Below, in pieces: positions 1-5,586 of a stretch of 6,102 nt of DNA. This DNA comes from an uncultured Amylibacter sp. (lineage in GTDB: Bacteria; Pseudomonadota; Alphaproteobacteria; Rhodobacterales; Rhodobacteraceae). The notes beneath the pieces were generated by a model. It did not search any database. It was not told the DNA's origin and was given only the letters and a program-made list of their open reading frames with translations. The stretch covers positions 1 to 6,102 of the forward strand of contig CALLAV010000072.1 in the NCBI GenBank assembly GCA_938001995.1, in the 5' to 3' direction. Each line of letters begins with the position of its first letter. The stretch's first letter is position 1. The translations under genes were made by a program, and so were the position numbers.

Positions 1-489
1 TCAGCCGCCATCGCAGGCGTGATGAAAGCGCAAAACCCAGAGGTCAACATGGTCTCCGCCCCCGTGCTTGCAACCGAACGTGGTATCCAGTGCTCCACGA
101 CGACACAGGAAAAATCCGGCGTGTTCGACAGCTTCATCAAGCTGACCGTGAAAACACCGACGTCTGAACGCACCATCGCGGGAACCGTATTTTCCGACGG
201 AAAACCACGGTTCATCCAGATCAAAGGCATCAACATCGACGCCGAAGTGGGCCGCCACATGCTCTATACCACGAACGAGGACGTGCCAGGCATCATCGGC
301 ACACTTGGACAGACGATGGGCGAAAATGGTGTGAACATTGCGAACTTTACTTTGGGTCGCAAAGACGCTGGCGCAGACGCAATTGCGCTGCTGTACCTCG
401 ATGCACAACCCAGCGCCGAAGTGCTTAATAAACTGCAAGCAACAGGTATGTTCCAACAGGTCAAACCCCTGCAATTCGACGTGGCCTAA
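1..489 (+). CDS. serA: D-3-phosphoglycerate dehydrogenase, C-terminal part (ASB and ACT domains)
   Basis: This is the 3' end of a gene that starts left of the window; 162 codons are present and the frame is open from base 1 to the TAA at 487-489. SerA oxidises 3-phosphoglycerate to 3-phosphohydroxypyruvate with NAD+, the first step of cytosolic serine synthesis. The catalytic and NAD domains lie outside the window. What is visible is the end of the intervening (ASB-type) domain, with the family-typical stretch VNMVSAPVLATERGI at residues 15-29 of the fragment, and a C-terminal ACT domain from about residue 85. The ACT domain carries NEDVPGIIGTLG and GENGVNIANFTLGR, which match the usual N-x-D-x-PG-x-IG and NIA-x-x-x-x-GR pattern of long-form SerA. 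ACT domains in this family mediate serine feedback or dimer contacts. The ending FQQVKPLQFDVA is typical of rhodobacterial SerA. A bidirectional terminator follows directly. Confidence 0.96.
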   Translation, partial: SAAIAGVMKAQNPEVNMVSAPVLATERGIQCSTTTQEKSGVFDSFIKLTVKTPTSERTIAGTVFSDGKPRFIQIKGINIDAEVGRHMLYTTNEDVPGIIGTLGQTMGENGVNIANFTLGRKDAGADAIALLYLDAQPSAEVLNKLQATGMFQQVKPLQFDVA

Positions 490-493
490 CAAT

Positions 494-540
494 AAAAAAG
501 GGCGCGGCTTTATCACCGCGCCTCTCTTCTTTGTTCTTAA
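494..540. terminator. Bidirectional intrinsic terminator between convergent serA and alkB
   Basis: A perfect 7-bp GC-rich stem is formed by GGCGCGG (501-507) and CCGCGCC (516-522) around an 8-nt loop. On the + strand it is followed by the T-rich run TCTCTTCTTTGTTCTT, which suits termination of serA. On the - strand the same stem is followed by CTTTTTTATT (complement of 491-500), an even better U-tract, which suits termination of alkB. It starts 5 nt after the serA stop codon and ends 10 nt before the alkB stop. One element therefore serves both convergent genes. Confidence 0.9.
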
Positions 541-549
541 AATACTTAC

Positions 550-1683
550 CTACCGCGGCTGCGGATTGAGCGCCTTGTTATAGGGATGCCAATCCTCCAC
601 ATCCGCATAGTACTTTTTGCGCCATGCCCGAACACGCGGGTTCATGAACCGTTTCCACAGTGGCGGCATCGTCGCCATTATCGTCATAATCGGATAGCTG
701 TAGGGCAGTTGCGGCGCTTCATCCGCAGTATAGGTTTGTAACAGCGGAAACCGTCTGTTTGGCTTGAAATGATGGTCCGAATGCCGCTGCAAATTGATCA
801 ACATCATATTGGAATAACGATGCGCCGCGTTCCAAGAATGGCGCGGCAGAACATGTTCGTACTTCCCTTCACCTAGATGACGGCGGGTCAGCCCATAGTG
901 CTCGATGTAATTCACCAGTTCTAATTGAAACACCGCCACAAAGGCCTGCAAACAGAACAGGCCAACACCCATCCAACCGCCAATCGCGAATGCCAAGACC
1001 AAAAAGCCCAATTGCCACGCAGCATATTTCCAAAACGGATTGCTCAGGTCTGTTGCTGGCAGGTTTTTACGCGCAAGCATTGCCGCTTCTGCGCCCAGCG
1101 CGGATTTGAAACAGCCGTGAAGCACACGCGGGAAAAACCGATGGAACCCTTCATTGTATCGTGCGGTCACTGGATCGCGTGGCGTCCCAACATAGCGGTG
1201 ATGCACCAACAAATGCTCGCTGCGGAAATGACCATACAGCACCATGGTCATTAGAAAATCGCCCAAAAAGCGTTCAAACTTTGATTTCTGATGCATCAGT
1301 TCATGGGCGTAATTGATCCCAATCGTGCCAGAGGCAATGCCAACCGTACCCATAAAGATCCACGCCTGCGCGGTGGTCAAACGATCCGTGTTCGCCGCGT
1401 AATATAGCGCACCAAACACCAACAGAAACTGCACAAAAGGCCAGATCAGTGTGATCGCCGTGTACCATTTCAGATCTTCGTCAGGTGTTTCCGTATCAGG
1501 GTTATCGGTACGCAGACCCGCCACAAAATCAATCAGGCTCGTTGCCCACCAGCCATAGATGGGCGTCAGCCAAAGCCACGCACCACCCTGCCATCCCGCA
1601 AACGCAAGGATTGGCACGTAGATCAGCGAGATCCAAAACGGAAGCGCTGCGACAAAGTCTGTTCTAATGGCCTGCTTGGACAT
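550..1683 (-). CDS. alkB: AlkB-type membrane alkane 1-monooxygenase (non-heme diiron)
   Basis: The 377-residue inner-membrane hydroxylase belongs to the AlkB/fatty-acid-desaturase superfamily and would oxidise the terminal methyl of an alkane or similar chain to a primary alcohol with O2 and rubredoxin-delivered electrons. About six hydrophobic spans are visible (near residues 13-31, 35-55, 75-97, 105-125, 218-236, 237-257). All histidine boxes are intact: HELMH (127-131), EHLLVHH (156-162), NYIEHYG (258-264) and LQRHSDHH (298-305). That gives nine candidate iron ligands: H127, H131, H157, H161, H162, H262, H301, H304 and H305. From memory of Pseudomonas AlkB, these keep a constant offset of 11 residues. 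The second box reads EHLLVHHRYVGTPRDP, where better-known AlkBs have G before HH and VATP. The ATG has GGAG five nt upstream. No rubredoxin, rubredoxin reductase or alcohol dehydrogenase gene lies nearby, so electron transfer must come from elsewhere. The substrate range is unproven; family assignment is firm. Confidence 0.93.
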   Translation of the reverse strand: MSKQAIRTDFVAALPFWISLIYVPILAFAGWQGGAWLWLTPIYGWWATSLIDFVAGLRTDNPDTETPDEDLKWYTAITLIWPFVQFLLVFGALYYAANTDRLTTAQAWIFMGTVGIASGTIGINYAHELMHQKSKFERFLGDFLMTMVLYGHFRSEHLLVHHRYVGTPRDPVTARYNEGFHRFFPRVLHGCFKSALGAEAAMLARKNLPATDLSNPFWKYAAWQLGFLVLAFAIGGWMGVGLFCLQAFVAVFQLELVNYIEHYGLTRRHLGEGKYEHVLPRHSWNAAHRYSNMMLINLQRHSDHHFKPNRRFPLLQTYTADEAPQLPYSYPIMTIMATMPPLWKRFMNPRVRAWRKKYYADVEDWHPYNKALNPQPR

Positions 1684-1774
1684 GCCTACTCCGATTTTTC
1701 GGGCAATCTGGCACGAAAAACTGGGGCAAACAAATCAAATTGCAAGCACTGCTTACCTTTGCCGCAACCTGTTA
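1684..1774 (-). other. Gap between aminotransferase and alkB, with small hairpin at the alkB ribosome binding site
   Basis: These 91 nt contain no gene and no GC-rich hairpin plus T-tract, so read-through from the aminotransferase into alkB is possible. No convincing -35/-10 pair is visible either. The one structured element is CCGATTTTTCGG (1691-1702), a 4-bp stem with a 4-nt loop. On the coding strand it runs directly into the GGAG ribosome binding site of alkB and shares its two G residues. Whether it affects translation is open. Confidence 0.45.
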
Positions 1775-3127
1775 TCAGCTTGCCGCAGTCAGACCCGCAT
1801 CAATTGCGCCCAAAATGATGTCCACATCTGCCTCAGAAATGATTAGCGGCGGGGACAGCAGAATGTTCGGACCAGAGGCCCGCAACATCACACCGTTGTC
1901 CATCGCAACCTTCTGAATTGCCATGCCAAAACTCGGGTCCATTGGTTCTTTCGTGGCACGATCTTTCACGAACTCAATTCCTGTCATCAGACCATGACCG
2001 CCGCGCACGTCCCCGATGGCGGAGTGCTTCTCCATCAGTTTTTTCGCACCTTCAAACATCTGCGTGCCACGTGCCGCTGCGTTGGTTTTCACGTCCAGCC
2101 GCTCGGTTTCTTTTAGGCAGGCAATCGCCGCTGCCGCTCCGACAGGGTGCGCGGTGTAGGTATAGCCATGTCCAACGAAACCTTCTGCGCCAGATTTTTC
2201 AAACACCTCGGCCACATGATCCGCGATCATACAGGCACCAAAAGGATAGTAGCCGTTGGTTATAGCCTTGGCCAAACACATGAAATCAGGCTGCACGCCC
2301 CAGTGACGGGACCCAGACCAATCGCCTGTACGACCAAAGCCCGTGATAACTTCGTCTGCTATCATTAGGATACCGTGCTTCGTACACAGCTCTCGCATTC
2401 CAGGCATAAAGGTTTCATGGGGAACCATGATACCACCCGCGCCCAGAATAGGTTCCATGATGAACGCCGCGATGGTGTTCGGACCCTCAAACATGATCTC
2501 GTCTTCTGCGGCTTGCAGGATCAATTGCGAGAGTTTTGCAGGGTCTGTTTCATTGTATGGATTGCGATATTGGTAAGGGGCTGGCAAATGCCGACAACCT
2601 GGCAAAAGCGGTTCGTATGATGTGCGAAACTTGTTGTTCCCGTTTACAGACGCGCCGCCGAAATGCGTGCCGTGGTAGCCTTTTTTCAAACTCAGAAATT
2701 TGGTGCGCTGCGTATCACCTTTAATTTTGTGATACTGCCGCGCCAAACGCAGGCTGGTTTCAACGGAATCTGACCCACCCGACGTAAAGAATGCGCGCCC
2801 CATGCCCTCTGGGGCAAAGAACTCGCGCAACATCCAAGACAATTCAATCGCCGCGTCATTCGATGTACCGAAGAACGACGAATAATACGGCAGTTGGTTC
2901 AACTGATTGGAAATCGCTTCCTTCACAGGATCACAAGAATAGCCAAGGTTGACGTTCCACAAGCCACCCACGGCATCCACCATTTCGCGCCCATCCAGAT
3001 CTGTGATCCGCACGCCCGCTGCACCTGTAATGATCGCAGGCGGGTTGGCTTGTTGCGCACCCTGATGGCCCATCGGATGCCACATGTGACGTGCATTATT
3101 TTCGCGTAGGAAGTTGTCGTCTTTCAT
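1775..3127 (-). CDS. Class III (omega-amino acid type) PLP-dependent aminotransferase
   Basis: This 450-residue cytosolic fold-type I transaminase has the normal family length. PLP-site residues are all visible: the phosphate-binding SGGSD (116-120), YHG (151-153) whose Tyr stacks on the ring, E225 in AFIMEP, D258 in IADEVITGFGRTG (pairs with the pyridine nitrogen), the Schiff-base lysine K287 in CLAKAITNGYYPFGA, T325 in GYTYTAHP, and R416 in NGVMLRASGP. W57, F85 and R416 sit where omega-transaminases of the Vibrio fluvialis type have pocket residues and the flipping arginine, which suits an amine or omega-amino acid donor with a keto-acid acceptor such as pyruvate. It lacks the FRDISTFGGC-like segment recalled for taurine:pyruvate aminotransferase, so that name is not given. 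Beta-alanine, putrescine or GABA-type donors remain possible. The ATG is preceded by AAAGGA, 7 nt away. It lies 22 nt after iclR on the same strand, probably one operon, and opposite a tct transporter operon, suggesting a role in using an imported compound. Confidence 0.94.
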   Translation of the reverse strand: MKDDNFLRENNARHMWHPMGHQGAQQANPPAIITGAAGVRITDLDGREMVDAVGGLWNVNLGYSCDPVKEAISNQLNQLPYYSSFFGTSNDAAIELSWMLREFFAPEGMGRAFFTSGGSDSVETSLRLARQYHKIKGDTQRTKFLSLKKGYHGTHFGGASVNGNNKFRTSYEPLLPGCRHLPAPYQYRNPYNETDPAKLSQLILQAAEDEIMFEGPNTIAAFIMEPILGAGGIMVPHETFMPGMRELCTKHGILMIADEVITGFGRTGDWSGSRHWGVQPDFMCLAKAITNGYYPFGACMIADHVAEVFEKSGAEGFVGHGYTYTAHPVGAAAAIACLKETERLDVKTNAAARGTQMFEGAKKLMEKHSAIGDVRGGHGLMTGIEFVKDRATKEPMDPSFGMAIQKVAMDNGVMLRASGPNILLSPPLIISEADVDIILGAIDAGLTAAS

Positions 3128-3135
3128 AGCTTTGT

Positions 3136-3146
3136 CCTTTCAAAGG
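3136..3146 (-). promoter_or_regulatory. Ribosome binding site of the aminotransferase inside an 11-bp palindrome
   Basis: CCTTTCAAAGG is an 11-bp palindrome about a central base. On the coding strand its right half contributes the AAAGG of the ribosome binding site, 8 nt before the ATG. As RNA it could form only a 4-bp stem with a 3-nt loop, so any hairpin is weak. It lies in the 22-nt spacer between iclR and the aminotransferase, where no terminator or promoter is seen, which supports co-transcription. Confidence 0.5.
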
Positions 3147-3149
3147 CGG

Positions 3150-3923
3150 TCACTCTGCCGCGTGTTGTGCCTGCGCATCGCGTGCGCCATAAATTCTGGA
3201 AATCGCCTTGGCTGCGTCGATCACATATTCTGCGATCTGCTGGCCGACCTCTGCGTTGTAACGGGATGTGGGTGCGGCCACCGCAATGGAACCGCACACT
3301 TCGTTGTTCATGTTGAACACAGGTGCAGCTGTCCCAACCACATCTGTCTCATAGGTGCCGAGCGCGCGGGCATACCCTTTGCGCTGTGCCATCGCGACCG
3401 CTTCCATCACCGATTCGCGGCTGACGGGTGTTTCTTGGGTGAATTGCTCAAAAGAACGCCCCAACAGAGAATTGATCTGACTGGGGTCAACTTGGCTGAG
3501 GAATGAAATGCCAGAGGCCGTCGCATGCAGAGGAAGCAAGGAAGCAGGATCAATGTAAACCCGCGTCCCTTTGACGGTGGTTTCCACAATTTGCACTTCG
3601 CTCAGCGCCTTGCCTTGAAAATGCGTTAGATGCGCCGTTTCTCCAGTGTCTTGGACAAGCTGCGTAAGGATGTTTTTCACCGCTGATTCAACGGGATATG
3701 TTAGCTCTCTCACCATCGCCAATCGTGTCACGGCGGGGCCAAGGTGATAGCCACGGGTCAGGGGATCTTGTTCTAAAAACCCCTGCGATTCCAAGGCGGA
3801 CAAATACCGTTGCACCGTTGCTTTGTCGCGCTCTAACAAGCGCGCAGCTTCGGACAGGCCGACGGATGTTCGCGTTTCCGAAAACAGCTCCAGTACTCCT
3901 AATGCCTTGTCGACGGTGCTCAC
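3150..3923 (-). CDS. IclR-family transcriptional regulator, GTG start
   Basis: The 257-residue protein has the two-domain IclR layout. An N-terminal winged helix-turn-helix spans about residues 1-65 (VGLSEAARLLERDKATVQRYLSALESQGFL, with GYHLGPAV as the wing and linker start). An effector-binding domain fills about residues 75-245, with the signature PLHATASGIS (131-140), YETDVVGTAAPVFN (191-204) and GSIAVAAPTSRY (211-222). IclR proteins bind small carboxylic or aromatic effectors and repress or activate neighbouring catabolic genes. The start is GTG at 3921-3923 with AAAGG seven nt upstream; MSTVDKALGVLELF is the expected family N-terminus, so no upstream extension is needed. It is divergent from tctC across 133 nt and heads the aminotransferase operon, so it probably controls both transcripts and itself. 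The effector, likely the transported compound or a product, cannot be read from sequence. Confidence 0.95.
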   Translation of the reverse strand: MSTVDKALGVLELFSETRTSVGLSEAARLLERDKATVQRYLSALESQGFLEQDPLTRGYHLGPAVTRLAMVRELTYPVESAVKNILTQLVQDTGETAHLTHFQGKALSEVQIVETTVKGTRVYIDPASLLPLHATASGISFLSQVDPSQINSLLGRSFEQFTQETPVSRESVMEAVAMAQRKGYARALGTYETDVVGTAAPVFNMNNEVCGSIAVAAPTSRYNAEVGQQIAEYVIDAAKAISRIYGARDAQAQHAAE

Positions 3924-3959
3924 AAATTCGCCTTTCGTTGCAAATGATACGGTTTTTGT

Positions 3960-3989
3960 TTGACATCAACGATACGTTTGCGCAATCAT
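3960..3989 (+). promoter_or_regulatory. Putative sigma70 promoter of the tctCBA operon
   Basis: TTGACA (3960-3965) is a consensus -35 box. Eighteen nt downstream is AATCAT (3984-3989), matching 4 of 6 -10 positions. Transcription would begin near 3996, inside the large inverted repeat, leaving a leader of about 60 nt before tctC. The -10 element is weak, which fits a regulated promoter. This is a prediction by eye. Confidence 0.5.
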
Positions 3990-3997
3990 TATTTCAA
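3969..3997 (-). promoter_or_regulatory. Putative sigma70 promoter of the iclR-aminotransferase operon
   Basis: On the - strand, TTGAAA (complement of 3992-3997) lies 17 nt before TATCGT (complement of 3969-3974), matching 4 of 6 -10 positions. A second possible -10, TATCAT (complement of 3944-3949, 5 of 6), lacks a good -35 at the right distance. The predicted promoter overlaps the tctC promoter face to face, and its -35 lies within the left arm of the inverted repeat. A regulator bound there could block both. Confidence 0.4.
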
Positions 3998-4017
3998 CCG
4001 CTGGATTGAATAATGAT
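3985..4017. repeat. Imperfect inverted repeat, candidate IclR operator
   Basis: The left arm ATCATTATTTCAA (3985-3997) pairs with the right arm TTGAATAATGAT (4006-4017). The 12 bp match with one extra T in the left arm, around an 8-nt centre. The inner part TTCAA-N8-TTGAA is exact. The repeat covers the predicted tctC -10 and start site and the predicted iclR -35. No U-tract follows, so it is not an intrinsic terminator. IclR proteins bind palindromic or repeated sites, so an operator is the simplest reading, although the exact half-site is unknown. Confidence 0.6.
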
Positions 4018-4056
4018 CCGACGGTAAAAACAAACAAGGACAACAGGGAGTCCAAA

Positions 4057-4998
4057 ATGAACAAGTTTCTGACCGTTGCAGCGACTGCTGCTTTGACGGC
4101 CGCCAGCTTTGCTGCGCCAGCCGTTGCTGAATACCCCGAAAAACCAGTGAATTTCATCGTGCCGTGGCCTCCGGGTGATTTGGAAGACGTGCTGACACGC
4201 ATGATCGCCGAAGACTTTCAGGCAGAATACGGCGTTGCAGCCGCAGTCGTGAACAAACCGGGCGGCGGGGGCGGCCCGTTCCCTGGAACGATCGAAGTGG
4301 CGAACGCGCCTGCGGATGGTTACACCATCGGTTCTTTCGTGATTGCGGTTCCGCTGATCGGTCACGTGATCGGTATTCCAGAGCTGGCGCCAGAAAAATT
4401 TGACCCGCTGGGCATCTTTCTGACCTACCCATTTGTACTGGCTGCAGCAAAAGACGCGCCATACAAAACGCTTCCGGAAATGGCAGAGCACGCGAAAACA
4501 AACGAACTGGCACTTGGTCACTTTGGTGCGCCGCTGGTCCCAACCAAAGTCTCCTTGGCTTATGCCAAAGCGGCTGGGTTTGAGTGGGGCTCCGAGGCCG
4601 CATTCGACGCACTGGATTGTAACACACTGGCATCAGGCGACGCGGATGTGATCAACACCACGCTGCAACTGATCCTGCCGTGTCTCGATGATGTGACCGT
4701 GCTGGTTTCCATGACGCCAGAGCGTTTGGCGCAAACACCAGACACGCAAACATTCCTCGAAGTGGCTCCAGAGCTGAACATCGATTTGTGGAACGGCTTG
4801 TTTGTACGCAAGGAAACACCACAAGACGTGCGCGACAAAATCATCGCTGTAGCTAAGAAAACAATGATGTCTGAGCGTGCGCAAAAATTGGCCGCTGAAA
4901 CAGGTGCTGCTGTATACTGGCAGGACGCTGCAGCTTCCGCAGACCGCATTGTTGCAGACCGCGCCAAGCTTGGTGAAGTAAACGCAATGATCGAGTAA
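4057..4998 (+). CDS. tctC: Tripartite tricarboxylate transporter substrate-binding protein (TctC/Bug family)
   Basis: This 313-residue exported binding protein of a TTT-type secondary transporter captures a small carboxylated solute and hands it to TctBA. The start is ATG 4057, with AGGGAG at 4045-4050 six nt upstream. It begins MNKFLTVAATAALTAASF, a Sec signal peptide with likely cleavage after APAVA (residue 24), giving mature EYPEKP. A longer reading from TTG 4006 would start inside the inverted repeat and put a charged tail before the signal peptide, so it is rejected. Family landmarks are YPEKPVNFIVPWPPG (26-40), NKPGGGGG (67-74), ADGYTIG (86-92) and APYKTLPEM (134-142). The usual carboxylate-loop PPGGxxD reads PPGDLED (38-44), so two of the loop glycines are Asp and Leu. 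The mature protein has two cysteines (C188, C209), which could form a disulfide. The length is normal for the family. The ligand is unknown. Confidence 0.94.
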   Translation: MNKFLTVAATAALTAASFAAPAVAEYPEKPVNFIVPWPPGDLEDVLTRMIAEDFQAEYGVAAAVVNKPGGGGGPFPGTIEVANAPADGYTIGSFVIAVPLIGHVIGIPELAPEKFDPLGIFLTYPFVLAAAKDAPYKTLPEMAEHAKTNELALGHFGAPLVPTKVSLAYAKAAGFEWGSEAAFDALDCNTLASGDADVINTTLQLILPCLDDVTVLVSMTPERLAQTPDTQTFLEVAPELNIDLWNGLFVRKETPQDVRDKIIAVAKKTMMSERAQKLAAETGAAVYWQDAAASADRIVADRAKLGEVNAMIE

Positions 4999-5012
4999 GC
5001 ACCTCAATCTGT

Positions 5013-5045
5013 GGCCGACCTCAGAAATGGGGTCGGCCTTTTCTA
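5013..5045 (+). terminator. Intercistronic hairpin terminator/attenuator between tctC and tctB
   Basis: GGCCGACC (5013-5020) and GGTCGGCC (5031-5038) form a perfect 8-bp GC-rich stem with a 10-nt loop, followed by TTTTCTATTC. It has the form of an intrinsic terminator and lies 14 nt after the tctC stop. Because tctB and tctA follow on the same strand with no obvious new promoter, it probably terminates only part of the transcripts and protects the tctC message from 3' decay. This would give more binding protein than membrane subunits, as is common in binding-protein-dependent transporters. Confidence 0.85.
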
Positions 5046-5052
5046 TTCTTAA

Positions 5053-5062
5053 CCCGCGCGGG
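5053..5062 (+). promoter_or_regulatory. GC palindrome at the tctB ribosome binding region
   Basis: CCCGCGCGGG is a perfect 10-bp palindrome ending 4 nt before the tctB ATG. The only Shine-Dalgarno-like bases for tctB are the G run (5060-5063) at its right edge, so initiation is probably weak. A 3-bp stem with a 4-nt loop, or pairing between transcripts, could mask it further. It is recorded because it decides how well tctB is translated; the effect is inferred. Confidence 0.4.
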
Positions 5063-5066
5063 GCCT

Positions 5067-5585
5067 ATGATGACCACAGAACCCATTAAAACCAAAACGG
5101 GTGAAATCCTGTTCATCGCTGTGTTTTTCATCTTCTCTGCCTTTTTACTGTCGCAACTCGGCGAACAAGCCAAGTTCAATCCCAAAGGCAAGTTCTTCGC
5201 CCAACCCGCCGTCTGGCCCGGCATCGGTGTTTTCGGCATGACCCTCTTTGGTGGCCTGCACCTGCTGACCCGCTACAAGCACCGCATCGGTGGCACATTG
5301 GGCGAGCTGACAACTTGGCTCCGTGCGCTCGAATTTGTGGGGTGGTTCATGGTCTATGTCTATGCCGTACCTCTGATCGGATACTTACCCTGCACCATTG
5401 TCTTCACTGTCGCCCTAGCCATACGCATGGGCTACCGTTCTGGCAAAATGCTGTTTTGGGCGGGGTTTGCGGGCCTGACAATCGTCGTGGTGTTCAAGAC
5501 ACTGCTAAAAGTGAAAATCCCAGGTGCGGCATCTTACGAATATCTGCCAGATGCCCTGCGCAACTTTATGATTGTGTACTTTTAA
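5067..5585 (+). CDS. tctB: Tripartite tricarboxylate transporter small membrane subunit (TctB family)
   Basis: This 172-residue hydrophobic protein is the small integral-membrane component of a TTT transporter. It works with TctA in the inner membrane to move the solute delivered by TctC, driven by an ion gradient. Hydrophobic spans lie near residues 13-30, 51-68, 87-104, 105-120 and 128-146, in keeping with the four or five spans of this family. TctB sequences are poorly conserved, so the call rests mainly on size, topology and position between tctC and tctA. ATG 5067 is followed at once by a second ATG at 5070, either of which could be used; no strong ribosome binding site precedes them. 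The stop at 5583-5585 is one nt from the tctA start, indicating translational coupling. Confidence 0.9.
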   Translation: MMTTEPIKTKTGEILFIAVFFIFSAFLLSQLGEQAKFNPKGKFFAQPAVWPGIGVFGMTLFGGLHLLTRYKHRIGGTLGELTTWLRALEFVGWFMVYVYAVPLIGYLPCTIVFTVALAIRMGYRSGKMLFWAGFAGLTIVVVFKTLLKVKIPGAASYEYLPDALRNFMIVYF

Positions 5586-5586
5586 T

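Larger units (their letters stand above)
3924..4056. promoter_or_regulatory. Divergent control region between iclR and tctC
   Basis: This 133-nt region carries both start signals. It is clearly richer in A and T than the genes on either side. Besides the two promoters and the inverted repeat listed separately, it holds a perfect 8-bp palindrome TTGCGCAA (3978-3985). It also has a repeated GATACG (3946-3951 and 3971-3976) and three copies of AATGAT or its complement (3943-3948, 3985-3990, 4012-4017). Such repeats are possible regulator half-sites. Confidence 0.75.

Noticed and set aside
1..516. A 171-codon open frame antisense to serA
   Set aside because: It overlaps the clear SerA ACT domain on the other strand, shows no recognisable domain, is rich in Cys and His as shadow frames often are, and lacks a ribosome binding site of its own.
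1684..1774. A terminator separating the aminotransferase from alkB
   Set aside because: Only short AT-containing pairings such as AAGC-AGT-GCTT are present on the - strand, with no GC-rich stem followed by a T-tract.
1775..3127. Taurine:pyruvate aminotransferase (tpa) as the name of the class III transaminase
   Set aside because: The N-terminal MWHPMG resembles Tpa, but the characteristic segment after the PLP lysine recalled for Tpa is missing and replaced by the general omega-transaminase GHGYTYTAHP.
4006..4056. An N-terminal extension of TctC from TTG 4006
   Set aside because: It would start in the inverted repeat without a ribosome binding site and add a polar segment before the signal peptide; ATG 4057 has AGGGAG at the correct distance.
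3994..4633. Two long open frames antisense to the first half of tctC (175 and 159 codons)
   Set aside because: TctC in the forward frame has a signal peptide and family motifs; the reverse products have no recognisable domain and are very rich in Arg and other shadow-frame residues.
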